Origin: Sphingobacterium zeae
Lineage (GTDB): Bacteria > Bacteroidota > Bacteroidia > Sphingobacteriales > Sphingobacteriaceae
Length of the DNA stretch: 64,000 nt
Assembly: GCF_030818895.1 (NCBI RefSeq)
Contig: NZ_JAUTBA010000001.1
Coordinates: 3,038,001-3,102,000 of the forward strand
Direction of reading: 5' to 3'
A program made the position numbers and the translations under genes. Below, in pieces: positions 1 to 8,966 of the stretch (position 1 is the stretch's first letter; every line of letters starts with the position of its first letter). Below the pieces are notes generated by a model. That model ran no database searches and was not told the DNA's origin. It saw nothing but the letters and a program-made list of their open reading frames with translations.

Positions 1-1510
1 GGTTTGAATAATCCTTTGATCCAAGTTTAGCATTGCAAATGGAATAACTATTTCCATTGGTATCTGTGGCAAATATCCCCTTTCCTCGTATCTCATGGAC
101 TTCCTTGAAGATAATACGGAAGGGTTTGATTTCCTTCAGCTGCTTTCGGATCGACTTCGCTATAGGGTGGCTAGAATAACTTTCCAACTGTGCTATGATC
201 GATTCGACCTGAGATTGTTCAATACCAAATGTTTGAATTGCTTTGATATTAAAATCGCCAGTTGTTAGTGTGCCAGTTTTGTCAAATACCATTTGTTTGA
301 GTTCGGACATTTCCTCCATAGTGCTTCCACCTCTGATTAGTATACCTTTTTTTGCCGCTCTACCCAATCCGACCATAACAGCCGTAGGAGTTGCTAGTCC
401 CATTGCACAAGGGCACGATACAACCAGGGTGGCTATTGCATTCATCAAAGATTGTTGCATTGGTAGCTGTGCGATAAAATACGTGATAAAAAAAGTGAAG
501 AACGAGATACTGACAACGATCGGTACAAAATAAGCGGCTACCTTATCGCCGAATTTTTGAATAGGAGGTTTTTTACTTTGAGCGTCTTTGATCAACTGGA
601 TGATTTGATAGAGCACACTTTTAGATCCCACTTTGGTTGCGACAATTCTGATATTACCCTCGGTCAGCAATGTGCCGCCAATCACAGCATGATACTTCAG
701 TTTTTCAACGGGCATACTTTCTCCTGTTAACATTGACTCGTCTACCCAGCCTTGTCCTTCCAAAATATCGCCGTCGACCGGGATCTGATTTCCTGTGTTC
801 ACCTTTAGAATATCACCAGATTTAATTTCTTTGGCCAATATGGTTATTTCCTGATCCCCATCGATCTTAATCGCATCCACGTTCTGGTACTTAATCAGAT
901 CTTTGATTGCAGAGGTGGTTTTCTTTACAGCCCGTTTTTCCAATACGTTTCCTAAAAAAACCAATGTAATGATTGTAGCACAGGTTTCGTAAAATTGATA
1001 ATCGTGCCCAAGATTGTAGCCTGTGCCAATCAGACTATAGATAAAAGCAGCAGTAGATCCGACTAATATGAGCACATCCATATTTGGCATCTTATTCCAA
1101 AGGGATCGTAACGCACTGATCCCGAAATAGGAAAAGCCGATAACATATACAGGTATACAGAAACAGAGCTGGATATATGGATCATGGAGTAAAGGATACG
1201 CCGTAAACATATGGCTCCATAGCGGTACAGTAAAGATCAAACAACAGAAGAACTTAAATTCAATGGAGTGCCAAAAGCCAGGCTTATCATCCTGATCATC
1301 GATTACTTTGTATCCTAAAGACTCAATCCCTTCAATCAGCATAGGTATTTGTTCCTGAGGAATATCGGAAAATTTGACTTCATCAGCGGCAAAATCAACA
1401 TTGATGTCTTTAGCTCCGTTTTTTTCCAGGTATTTGTGGATTGAAATAGCACAATTTGCGCAGTGCATTCCGGTTACATGTAGTTCAGTATGCACGTTGG
1501 ATTCCTTCAT
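1..1510 (-). CDS. copA: Copper-type heavy-metal P-type ATPase (CopA-like), 3' end outside window
   Basis: Reading inward from ATG at 1510 the frame stays open to the window edge (about 503 residues). It shows an N-terminal heavy-metal-associated domain with GMHCANC, transmembrane helices, the actuator motif TGES, the intramembrane metal site SCPCAMGLATP, the phosphorylation motif DKTGTLTTG and the start of the ATP-binding domain with SSHPIAKS. The CPC motif and an HMA domain with CxxC point to P1B-type export of Cu(I) across the inner membrane; silver is possible. The C-terminal nucleotide-binding half lies beyond the window. An 11-bp inverted repeat and a TATCTTTG -7 element lie just upstream, so metal-dependent control is plausible. 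No regulator gene is visible next to it. Confidence 0.95.
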   Translation of the reverse strand, partial: MKESNVHTELHVTGMHCANCAISIHKYLEKNGAKDINVDFAADEVKFSDIPQEQIPMLIEGIESLGYKVIDDQDDKPGFWHSIEFKFFCCLIFTVPLWSHMFTAYPLLHDPYIQLCFCIPVYVIGFSYFGISALRSLWNKMPNMDVLILVGSTAAFIYSLIGTGYNLGHDYQFYETCATIITLVFLGNVLEKRAVKKTTSAIKDLIKYQNVDAIKIDGDQEITILAKEIKSGDILKVNTGNQIPVDGDILEGQGWVDESMLTGESMPVEKLKYHAVIGGTLLTEGNIRIVATKVGSKSVLYQIIQLIKDAQSKKPPIQKFGDKVAAYFVPIVVSISFFTFFITYFIAQLPMQQSLMNAIATLVVSCPCAMGLATPTAVMVGLGRAAKKGILIRGGSTMEEMSELKQMVFDKTGTLTTGDFNIKAIQTFGIEQSQVESIIAQLESYSSHPIAKSIRKQLKEIKPFRIIFKEVHEIRGKGIFATDTNGNSYSICNAKLGSKDYSN

Positions 1511-1527
1511 TTAATCGTCAGTAATGT

Positions 1528-1573
1528 CTTTACGCAAAGATAGGTATTTCCTCATAATGCTTTTTGCGTAAAG
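1528..1573 (-). promoter_or_regulatory. copA promoter region with 11-bp inverted repeat
   Basis: CTTTACGCAAA at 1528-1538 is the exact reverse complement of TTTGCGTAAAG at 1563-1573, with 24 bases between. The inner arm overlaps a Bacteroidota -7 element read on the minus strand (TATCTTTG, 1542-1535), 25 bases before the copA ATG. The outer arm falls where the -35/-45 region would be. The placement suits a regulator that binds both arms, but the regulator is unknown. Confidence 0.5.
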
Positions 1574-1691
1574 TAAAATTGTTTAGCTTAGCGTGCCGGT
1601 TTTATTCCCCTTTTACATAGACAATCTGGTGTGGAAGGTATTGAAGCATCACGTTTTGAAGGATTGAAACCGTTTTAAATTTAGGGTAAAA

Positions 1692-2540
1692 ATGAGCAAG
1701 TCAATTTCAATTTCTTTTTTTATACGGACGATATTGCTCGTTGCATTGACGGCATCATTTGTTCAATTTGAAAGCTTCTATAAGCAACGGGAGATTATTC
1801 GAAATATCTCATACGGATTAAACACATTTTTAACCGCTAGTGTTTTGATCTCAATTGGGCATTTTATACTTGTAAAATTATACAACAGTAGAAATGAACA
1901 ACAGATTGTCCGTGGTAATTTTGTACTTGGAATTACACGCGTCGCTACTGTCGGTAATGTGTTTTTCATTATTGTCAGCCTAATGATTGCCGTTGGTATT
2001 AATCCCAAAGATTTTATTACCAGCATGACAATCGTTGCCATGGCGATTGCTGTTATATTTAGAGAGTATATCACCAATATGATTTCTGGTTTGATCATCA
2101 TGTTTTCCGATCAATTTTCGGTGGGAGACCGGATAAAAATAGGCGAGTACCAAGGAAAGATTGTCGATATCACATTGGCCAATCTGGTTGTACGAGATGA
2201 AGATGACGACGCAGTAATGATTCCAAATAATTTAGTTTTTACGGCAACGCTGGTCAATAAAACTTCTCAAAAATCAAATAAAATCGTTGTTAAGTTTGAA
2301 TTACCGATCGATGTTGCTGTCGCTGTAGAAGAATTGGAACGCTATTTAACACCTCTATTTCAGCAGAATCCGAATTTGGACCACGCCCAAGGTTTTATTA
2401 TTAAGGTGGCCGATCTCGCTAAAGATTACATCAAGTACAAAGTTGAAGTTAGTACAATTTCTTCCAGCAACAAGATACATCAGCAGGTGCAGAGCAGAAT
2501 ATTGAATGAAATTTTGCAATTTCAGCGCGGCAAAGGTTAA
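1692..2540 (+). CDS. Small MscS-family mechanosensitive ion channel
   Basis: The 282-residue protein has hydrophobic segments near residues 6-24, 38-62, 78-104 and 106-130. The last runs into the typical pore-helix/beta-domain junction (REYITNMISGL, then FSVGDRIKIGEYQGKI and MIPNN). This is the MscS core: a channel of the inner membrane that opens under membrane tension to release osmolytes on osmotic downshift. At 282 residues it resembles the short MscS type rather than the large multi-domain homologues. It converges with and overlaps the pantothenate kinase gene by 4 bases. The exact gating role is inferred from the family. Confidence 0.88.
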   Translation: MSKSISISFFIRTILLVALTASFVQFESFYKQREIIRNISYGLNTFLTASVLISIGHFILVKLYNSRNEQQIVRGNFVLGITRVATVGNVFFIIVSLMIAVGINPKDFITSMTIVAMAIAVIFREYITNMISGLIIMFSDQFSVGDRIKIGEYQGKIVDITLANLVVRDEDDDAVMIPNNLVFTATLVNKTSQKSNKIVVKFELPIDVAVAVEELERYLTPLFQQNPNLDHAQGFIIKVADLAKDYIKYKVEVSTISSSNKIHQQVQSRILNEILQFQRGKG

Positions 2541-3496
2541 ATTTTTCTGACTTTGATATTTTTAACGAAGTGATGGCCCCCTTTTTCCAGAATCAGATCT
2601 GCGCGATATCTTGTTGGCAGAATATTCTTAATTAAGTTAGGCTTATTGATTTCATTCCAGATACTTACAGCCATAGACTGGCTTTCTTCAGTGGTCATAT
2701 TTGCATATTTGTGGAAAAATGACGCTGGGTTTTGGAATGCAGTTTCACGGAGGGACTCAAATCGGTTGGTGTACCATTCGATCAAGTTTTTTTCGCTGGC
2801 GTGCACGTAAATCGAGTAATCAAAGAAATCGGAAACGAAGACGCTATGACCTTTTCTCGGCCGCTGAGAATTGACTTGTAACACATTAATTCCTTCTACA
2901 ATGAGAATATCGGGCTGTTCGATGATTTGTTGCTCCTCGTCTGGCAGTACATCATAGATCAAGTGGCTGTAGACAGGGACTGCTATCTTTGGAGAACCGG
3001 ATTTCACAGCGGAAAGGAAATGGATCAATCTTTTGGCATCATAGCTTTCCGGAAAACCTTTCCGGTTTAGAATACCGAGTTCAATGAGTTGTTTATTTGG
3101 GTAAAGAAAGCCATCTGTGGTCACCAGATCTACTTTTGGCTTTGAGGGAAGTAGACTGAGTACACGCTGCAAAACCCTTGCTGTAGTACTTTTGCCCACG
3201 GCAACCGATCCGGCGATACCGATGATGTATGGAAGTTTGCTTTCTTCCTTACCAAAGAAACGATTTGTTCGCTGATGAAGACTTTGGAAACGATCAATAT
3301 GAATTTCAAGGAAATGACTCAACGGGACATAGACTTCTTCTATCTCCTGATTTGTCAGGGGTTCATTCAGTGCATGGAGGGTTTCCAAGTCTTCGACACT
3401 GAAGTTGTGCAAGACTTTCCCGTTTAAATTTTTCCAGTCTTCACGTTTGATCGATCGAAAAGGCGAGTCTATTGCTATTTGTGGATCCAATTGCAT
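2537..3496 (-). CDS. coaA: Type I pantothenate kinase
   Basis: This 319-residue protein carries the P-loop GSVAVGKST at residues 96-104, and PDILIVEGINVLQ and FSIY-type core motifs of prokaryotic type I pantothenate kinase. The enzyme phosphorylates pantothenate with ATP, the committed step of coenzyme A synthesis in the cytosol; family members are feedback-inhibited by CoA. Length matches the E. coli enzyme (316). The gene stands alone on the minus strand and overlaps the end of the convergent MscS gene. Confidence 0.95.
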   Translation of the reverse strand: MQLDPQIAIDSPFRSIKREDWKNLNGKVLHNFSVEDLETLHALNEPLTNQEIEEVYVPLSHFLEIHIDRFQSLHQRTNRFFGKEESKLPYIIGIAGSVAVGKSTTARVLQRVLSLLPSKPKVDLVTTDGFLYPNKQLIELGILNRKGFPESYDAKRLIHFLSAVKSGSPKIAVPVYSHLIYDVLPDEEQQIIEQPDILIVEGINVLQVNSQRPRKGHSVFVSDFFDYSIYVHASEKNLIEWYTNRFESLRETAFQNPASFFHKYANMTTEESQSMAVSIWNEINKPNLIKNILPTRYRADLILEKGGHHFVKNIKVRKI

Positions 3497-3627
3497 CGTT
3501 TGCTTTATTTTTAATACAAATATCTTTGTTTCAGCATAAGTGACCTTTCCTATTCGATTTTAACGATTTTAAAGGCCGTTTTTGCGCGGGCAAATATAAA
3601 TACTGTTATTCGTTATCCCAAGAAACG

Positions 3628-4029
3628 CTACAAATGATTCGACGTTATTATAATAGGATTTGTTACTATTTTATGGACGGGGCACTTCTCAGCAATTTTA
3701 AATAGCCGCTGCTTTTGGACTTCGTCTAAATCTCCTTTAAAACTAATATAGCATTGTATATAGGTGGTTTGTTGTTGCTCACTCGTTTGTACTTCATGAG
3801 TTAGACGAACCAATACTTCTTCTAGGGGCCAGTCCTTCCTGTCAGCATACATTTTTACGGTAATGGCCTTGCAGCTCCCTAAGGAGGATAGTAGTAAGGG
3901 AATGGGATTGATGCCCTCATCTTCACCCCCTAAATCTTTTGGTTCATCCACTGTTAGCTGATGCTTTCCGTAGTGTACTGTGGTTGTATAGGGAATTTTC
4001 CCTATTGAAACGATTACTTCATTGTCCAT
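3628..4029 (-). CDS. OsmC/Ohr-family protein
   Basis: The 133-residue protein has the two family cysteines: C53 in SSLGSCKAITVKMYA and C116 in EKCPVHK. OsmC-family proteins reduce organic hydroperoxides with these cysteines, so a peroxide-defence role in the cytosol is likely. The sequence looks closer to the YhfA/OsmC branch than to Ohr, but that split is uncertain. It lies 11 bases downstream of methylglyoxal synthase on the same strand, so the two are probably co-transcribed; both handle toxic small molecules. Confidence 0.85.
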   Translation of the reverse strand: MDNEVIVSIGKIPYTTTVHYGKHQLTVDEPKDLGGEDEGINPIPLLLSSLGSCKAITVKMYADRKDWPLEEVLVRLTHEVQTSEQQQTTYIQCYISFKGDLDEVQKQRLFKIAEKCPVHKIVTNPIIITSNHL

Positions 4030-4040
4030 ACAATTTATAA

Positions 4041-4421
4041 TTAAGCTTCAGCATCTTCCAATAGGCCTTCAATAATCAGGCTTCCTGTTGCTGGATTTGT
4101 TGCCAATGGCACATTATAAAGATCACATACACGCATAAGCATTTGAATATCCGGTTCATGTGCGTGTTTTCCTAGTGGATCGCGAAAGAAAATGATTCCA
4201 TCAACCTTTCCTTCAGCAGCTAATGCCGCAATCTGTGCATCGCCGCCCATTGGGCCACTTAGTTTCAATTCTACCGGGAGCCCAGTTTGTCTGACATATG
4301 AACCCGTAGTTCCCGTGGCGATGATATCGGCGCGTTCTAACAAATCTTGGTGATCTTTGACAAATGCAACCATTTCTGGTTTCTTGCCGTCATGGGCTAT
4401 CAATGCAATTGTTTTTTTCAT
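4041..4421 (-). CDS. mgsA: Methylglyoxal synthase
   Basis: The 126-residue protein converts dihydroxyacetone phosphate to methylglyoxal and phosphate, bypassing lower glycolysis when phosphate is short. Family residues are visible: H10 and D11 in LIAHDGKK, TGTTG at 37-40, the GGDAQIAAL segment with D61, and FFRDPLGKHAHEPD with D81 and D91. E. coli MgsA is slightly longer at the N-terminus (152). The downstream neighbour is an OsmC-type protein with an 11-base gap. Phosphate relief by this route would fit the other phosphate genes in the window, but no link is shown. Confidence 0.96.
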   Translation of the reverse strand: MKKTIALIAHDGKKPEMVAFVKDHQDLLERADIIATGTTGSYVRQTGLPVELKLSGPMGGDAQIAALAAEGKVDGIIFFRDPLGKHAHEPDIQMLMRVCDLYNVPLATNPATGSLIIEGLLEDAEA

Positions 4422-4491
4422 CAGTATATATTTATGTGTTAAGCGATTGGCTTATATATGGAAAAGAACCATTCTGATCCTAATTTTCAAG

Positions 4492-5724
4492 CTATTTAAA
4501 AAATATATAGGATATAATGATTGCAGCGATCACTCCCGCCAATTCAGCTAGTAGAGCACATGGAAGCGCATGTCTAGTGCGTTTAATTCCTACGGCTCCA
4601 AAATATACTGCAAGGACGTAAAAAGTGGTCTCTGTGGATCCTTGAATAACACATGCAACCCGAGCCGCGAAGTCCATTGGACCTTTTGCATTCATCAAAT
4701 CAACCATCAGTCCACGTGCGCCAGAGCCACTTAAAGGTTTCATAAAAGCAACAGGTAAGGCATCCACAAAGGATGTATCCAACCCGCATAAGGCAATGCC
4801 TTTAGCAATTCCCGCTACCATATAATCCATTGTCCCGGACGCCCTAAAGACGGCAATTCCAACAAGCATGGCAACCAGATAAGGTATTATTTTAACGGAA
4901 ACCTCAAAGCCTTCTTTGGCGCCTTCAATAAAAGAATCATAGACATTTACCTTACGGAAAAGTGCCAACCCTATAAAAGAAGTAAATAAGCTAAATAAGA
5001 TAACATTTCCAAATACTTTGCTGAATATTTCGATCTCCGATTGTTGTAGTCCAGAAAAGTAATAAAGCAGGCCTCCGATAAACAGGCACATCGCGCCCAA
5101 ATATCCCAAAACTACACGATTCAACAGATTGATTTTTTGATAAATAGCCACAAGTATCAATGCAACCAGAGTGGAGAAGAATGTCGCTATTAAAATTGGT
5201 AAGAATACATCTGAAGGATCTGGTGCTCCTGCTTCTTTTCGATAGGCCATGATAGAAATTGGCAAGAGTGTCAAACTTGATGCATTGAGCACAATAAACA
5301 TGATTTGGGCATTGGATGCAGTTTCTTTGTTTGGATTTAATTCCTGTAGTTCTTTCATCGCTTTAAGTCCCAAAGGCGTTGCAGCATTATCTAAACCAAG
5401 CGCATTGGCCGAGAAATTCATTAGAATAGAACCAAGTGCAGGGTGATTTTTTGGTATTTCAGGAAATAATTTATGAAAAAAAGGGCCTACGATTTTCGCG
5501 AAGATATTAATCATTCCCCCTTTTTCACCAATTTTCATGATGCCAAGGGCAAAACTCATCATGCCGATAAGTCCCAAGGAAATTTCGGCACCTGTCTTCG
5601 CACTATCAAAGATTGAGTTTACAATTTGCTGGAAAATTTCAGTATCCCCAAAAAAGATGAGTTTTACAAGGGCTACGGCAAATGTGATTAAAAAAAATGC
5701 AACCCAAACGTAGTTTAATGCCAT
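4492..5724 (-). CDS. Fused SpmA/SpmB-type membrane protein (nucleoside recognition/Gate domains)
   Basis: The 410-residue integral membrane protein joins an SpmA-like half (about 1-205, with FSANALGLDNAATPLG) to an SpmB-like half (about 215-410, with KPLSGSGARGLMVD and QGSTETTFYVLAVYFG). In Bacillus, SpmA and SpmB are separate proteins needed for spore-core dehydration. Bacteroidota do not sporulate, so the protein must do something else, probably transport; the substrate is unknown. About ten or more hydrophobic segments are visible. The start ATG at 5724 is supported by the family-typical N-terminus. Confidence 0.88.
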   Translation of the reverse strand: MALNYVWVAFFLITFAVALVKLIFFGDTEIFQQIVNSIFDSAKTGAEISLGLIGMMSFALGIMKIGEKGGMINIFAKIVGPFFHKLFPEIPKNHPALGSILMNFSANALGLDNAATPLGLKAMKELQELNPNKETASNAQIMFIVLNASSLTLLPISIMAYRKEAGAPDPSDVFLPILIATFFSTLVALILVAIYQKINLLNRVVLGYLGAMCLFIGGLLYYFSGLQQSEIEIFSKVFGNVILFSLFTSFIGLALFRKVNVYDSFIEGAKEGFEVSVKIIPYLVAMLVGIAVFRASGTMDYMVAGIAKGIALCGLDTSFVDALPVAFMKPLSGSGARGLMVDLMNAKGPMDFAARVACVIQGSTETTFYVLAVYFGAVGIKRTRHALPCALLAELAGVIAAIIISYIFFK

Positions 5725-5755
5725 ATCGATTTAAAATATGCGTAAAAGTAATCTT

Positions 5756-6811
5756 TTAGAATTTATCCATCAACCTGCTCCATGGATTTTTCTTCTCCTT
5801 TTGATTCTTTTCTTTAATTAAATGAGCAACAATATAATCTAGCGTATCTTCATTCTCACTAATCAATTTATCCGATAAGGAGATCAATTTCTGTATATTA
5901 TTAGTCGAGGCCGCGTCCAGCGATGCATTGATGCTAGCAAGATTAGCAGGTTCTATGCGGAGATAATTTTGCTGCTTGCCGTTACTTCGAAATAATTGCC
6001 TTATAAAAAATTCAGTGCTTTCAGATGACGCACTTGTCATAATGTCCACTAGTGCTGGACCGATTTGAATGGCAAGATTTTTCTTAAAATGCTCGTAGTT
6101 ATAGGCGGTTTTTGAGACACCTGTTCCCAAAGATACCATAAACATATCATTTATCTGCGTGCTATTAAATGCCTTTAGGACTTCGAGTAAAGCGCATATA
6201 GACGGATTTTGGGCAAAGACGCCACCGTCAATCAAAGGGTATCTGGTTTTTGAAAGGGAGTAGATCTCAGCGACAGGGAAAAATGTGGGTGCGGCAGAAG
6301 TCGCTCTACAGACATCCCTGAGGTAGAAATCTCTCGCTTCACCATGTGTAATTGCTTTCTGTTGTCTGAAAAAATGATTTTTTCGTAATTCGATATTATA
6401 TGCTGTGATAATACAGGGCTTGATTAAATGACTCAATCTCGCATTTTGAAAATATTTTTCCAGTACGTTTGATAAAGGAATAGGGGAATATAGCTCACTG
6501 ACCAATCCAAAACCGCCTAAAAAATGCCGCCATTTGGAAGCGTTGAAAATTTCAGTACCATGATTGACAAATAAATTTAACGCGTCTCGCGCAGAAAATT
6601 TTGGTTGGGAGGGATTCCCTTCTTCTGGATAGAGCAGAATACTGGTCAGAATTCCACCGCTACTTGTACCTGCAATGAAGTCAAAATACGAGGCGATACG
6701 TGCATTTGTATCCATCGTCTGCTTTTGTAGTTTTTCTTCTAGAGCTACAAGTAGCATTGCGGGAATGATGCCTCTTATACCACCACCGTCAAGCGCGAGA
6801 ATATTTTTCAT
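5756..6811 (-). CDS. Patatin-like phospholipase
   Basis: This 351-residue protein has every patatin catalytic element: the oxyanion motif DGGGIRG (8-14), nucleophile elbow GTSSG with Ser51, and the dyad Asp196 in LIDGGVFAQNP. It should hydrolyse acyl esters of lipids. There is no signal peptide, so it is probably cytosolic or peripheral to the inner membrane. The fold is shared with the CBASS effector CapV, but no cyclic-nucleotide synthase gene lies nearby, so a housekeeping lipase is the safer reading. It sits 31 bases upstream of spmAB on the same strand and may be co-transcribed with it. Confidence 0.88.
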   Translation of the reverse strand: MKNILALDGGGIRGIIPAMLLVALEEKLQKQTMDTNARIASYFDFIAGTSSGGILTSILLYPEEGNPSQPKFSARDALNLFVNHGTEIFNASKWRHFLGGFGLVSELYSPIPLSNVLEKYFQNARLSHLIKPCIITAYNIELRKNHFFRQQKAITHGEARDFYLRDVCRATSAAPTFFPVAEIYSLSKTRYPLIDGGVFAQNPSICALLEVLKAFNSTQINDMFMVSLGTGVSKTAYNYEHFKKNLAIQIGPALVDIMTSASSESTEFFIRQLFRSNGKQQNYLRIEPANLASINASLDAASTNNIQKLISLSDKLISENEDTLDYIVAHLIKEKNQKEKKNPWSRLMDKF

Positions 6812-7190
6812 ACTAAAAGCTGATTTCGTTTATGCTATGTAAATATAATAAATGTATACAATTGGCCGGTCCATTTTCTTGGAGGTAACCAGGCCATTAG
6901 CCACTATTCCCAAAAGCTTTATCTGTGTTTTTGGCCATATCCTCTCCATTCATCTTGTCGATGGCTCAATACCAACTCCCAACTTAATAGGGAGTCAATA
7001 CTACTTTTGTAAGGATATAACAGGGATTTACCCCTGTTATACCCCTGTTAACCCCCTGTAATTCCGCTGTTATTGGCAGAGGTGGTTGCGTGTTGATATT
7101 ATTATGACCCTATTAAGCATGTGAGCGATATCAAATTAAGTTTTCCAATTCAGGCTGCACATTTGGTAATTCTCTATAAGTTCTTATAAA
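6812..7190. other. Gene-free stretch with tandem repeat
   Basis: No convincing gene lies between the patatin gene and the lysS terminator. A 69-codon open frame on the plus strand (6852-7061) runs through the repeat below and has no family-like features. The recognisable structure is the hairpin and 11-bp tandem array at 7018-7073. Confidence 0.6.
7018..7073. repeat. Hairpin plus four 11-bp tandem units
   Basis: Four head-to-tail units occupy 7030-7073: ACCCCTGTTAT, ACCCCTGTTAA, CCCCCTGTAAT and TCCGCTGTTAT. TAACAGGG at 7018-7025 is the exact complement of CCCTGTTA at 7032-7039, so the first unit can fold into an 8-bp hairpin. The origin and role are unknown. Confidence 0.75.
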
Positions 7191-7191
7191 A

Positions 7192-7231
7192 TAAAAAAAG
7201 CTGTCTCAATTTTATTGAGACAGCTTTTTTG
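7192..7231 (-). terminator. lysS terminator
   Basis: AGCTGTCTCAA at 7199-7209 pairs exactly with TTGAGACAGCT at 7215-7225. On the minus strand the stem is followed by a run of T, 17 bases after the lysS stop. A T run on the other side could let it act in both directions. Confidence 0.9.
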
Positions 7232-7247
7232 TTTAGATTGGATCGAT

Positions 7248-8966
7248 TTAATTGAACCAAGCAAATACCTCGTCTTTTGTGGGCATATTGATATCTAGTT
7301 TAAGTTTTTTACGCATACCGCCAAGGTCGTTAAATACCTTATTTGGATTTGCCTCTTTTAAAGCTTCAATGGTTGTAAAACCCATTTTTTGCAGTGCTGG
7401 TACCCATACCGCAGGAATACCTAGCTGCTCGTAATCTTGTATTTCGGCCACTCGAGCAACTTTTTCTGGCCGCATTTGTGGAAAGAAAAGAACTTCTTGA
7501 ATGGAGGCATTGTCTGTCAGGAACATAATCAAACGATCCATTCCAATACCAAGTCCAGAAGTAGGTGGCATACCATATTCGAGTGAACGTAAGAAATCCT
7601 GATCAATAAACATTGCTTCGTCATCCCCCTTTTCGGAAAGGCGCAATTGTTCTTCAAAACGTTCACGTTGATCAATCGGATCATTTAACTCCGAATACGC
7701 ATTGGCGATCTCTTTTCCGCAGACCATCAGCTCAAAACGCTCTGTTAAATCAGGATTATCTCGATGTTTTTTGGTCAAAGGAGACATTTCTTTAGGATAA
7801 TCCGTGATGAAAGTAGGTTGAATGTAGTTGCCTTCGCACTTCGCACCAAAAATTTCGTCTATTAATTTACCTTTTCCCATCGTTTCATTCACATCAATAC
7901 CCATTCCTTTAGCAGCGATACGAATTTCATCTTCAGATTTTCCAGTAATATCGAATCCAGTAAATTCTTTGATAGAATCTGTCATCGAGATACGTTTATA
8001 TGGGGCTTTAAAGTCAATTTTATGGGTACCGAACGTAACTTCAGTTGTTCCGTTGACGGCTGATGCACAGTGTTCCAAAAGACGTTCCGTAAAATCCATC
8101 ATCCAATTGTAGTCTTTATACGCTACATAAATCTCCATCGCTGTGAATTCGGGATTATGTGTGCGGTCCATTCCTTCGTTGCGGAAGTTTTTAGAAAATT
8201 CATACACACCGTCAAATCCTCCTACGATCAATCTTTTTAAATATAACTCGTTAGCAATGCGAAGGTATAATGGAATATCCAACGCATTGTGGTGGGTTAT
8301 AAATGGACGCGCTGCTGCTCCACCGGGAATAGACTGTAAAACTGGTGTTTCTACTTCCATGTAACCTGCATCGTTAAAGAACTGACGCATTGCATTGAAG
8401 AGTTTGGTCCGTTTTATAAATATATCTTTATTACCTGGATTGACAATCAAATCGACATAGCGCATTCTATAGCGTTGTTCAGGATCTGTAAAGGCATCGA
8501 AAGTTTTTCCTTCAGCAGATTTGACAACGGGTAGCGGTCGTAGCGATTTGGATAAAACAGTAAGTTGTTCTACGTGCACTGCAATCGCTTCAGTTTGCGT
8601 TGTGAAGACATAGCCTTTGATACCGACGATATCACCAATATCCAACAGTTTTTTAAAAACTACGTTGTATAAATCCTTATTCTCGTCCGGGCAAATGTCA
8701 TCCCGTTTAATATAAGCTTGAATACGGCCAGTAGAATCTTGAATTTCAAAAAATGAAGCACTTCCCATGACGCGACGGCTCATAATGCGACCAGCTAGGG
8801 TAATGTTCTTGTAATTCAATTTATCTCTATCGTAATTTTCTAAAATATCAGCAGCATGTGCATTAACGACAAATTCATTCGCTGGAAATGGGTCAATTCC
8901 CATGTCCAACAACGATTGCATCGCTTGTCTTCTAAGTTGTTCCTGTTCGGATAATACAGTACTCAT
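7248..8966 (-). CDS. lysS: Lysyl-tRNA synthetase, class II
   Basis: The 572-residue enzyme charges tRNA-Lys. An N-terminal OB-fold anticodon-binding domain (about 55-160) precedes the class II core, with motif 2 FRNEGMDRTHNPEFT, and motif 3 GLGIGMDRLIMFLT near residue 480. Usual bacterial length is 490-510. The extra C-terminal 60-70 residues after FFPQMRPEK contain a helix-hairpin-like stretch (GIPAVWVPALQKMGFTTI) and may be a lineage-specific tRNA-binding addition. The gene is monocistronic, with a strong terminator directly downstream. Confidence 0.97.
   Translation of the reverse strand: MSTVLSEQEQLRRQAMQSLLDMGIDPFPANEFVVNAHAADILENYDRDKLNYKNITLAGRIMSRRVMGSASFFEIQDSTGRIQAYIKRDDICPDENKDLYNVVFKKLLDIGDIVGIKGYVFTTQTEAIAVHVEQLTVLSKSLRPLPVVKSAEGKTFDAFTDPEQRYRMRYVDLIVNPGNKDIFIKRTKLFNAMRQFFNDAGYMEVETPVLQSIPGGAAARPFITHHNALDIPLYLRIANELYLKRLIVGGFDGVYEFSKNFRNEGMDRTHNPEFTAMEIYVAYKDYNWMMDFTERLLEHCASAVNGTTEVTFGTHKIDFKAPYKRISMTDSIKEFTGFDITGKSEDEIRIAAKGMGIDVNETMGKGKLIDEIFGAKCEGNYIQPTFITDYPKEMSPLTKKHRDNPDLTERFELMVCGKEIANAYSELNDPIDQRERFEEQLRLSEKGDDEAMFIDQDFLRSLEYGMPPTSGLGIGMDRLIMFLTDNASIQEVLFFPQMRPEKVARVAEIQDYEQLGIPAVWVPALQKMGFTTIEALKEANPNKVFNDLGGMRKKLKLDINMPTKDEVFAWFN

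Noticed and set aside
5756..6811. Patatin phospholipase as a CBASS (CapV) effector
   Set aside because: No CD-NTase or other CBASS gene lies within several kilobases; neighbours are housekeeping genes.
6852..7061. 69-codon open frame on the plus strand
   Set aside because: It runs through the tandem repeat, has no family-like motifs and probably arises by chance.
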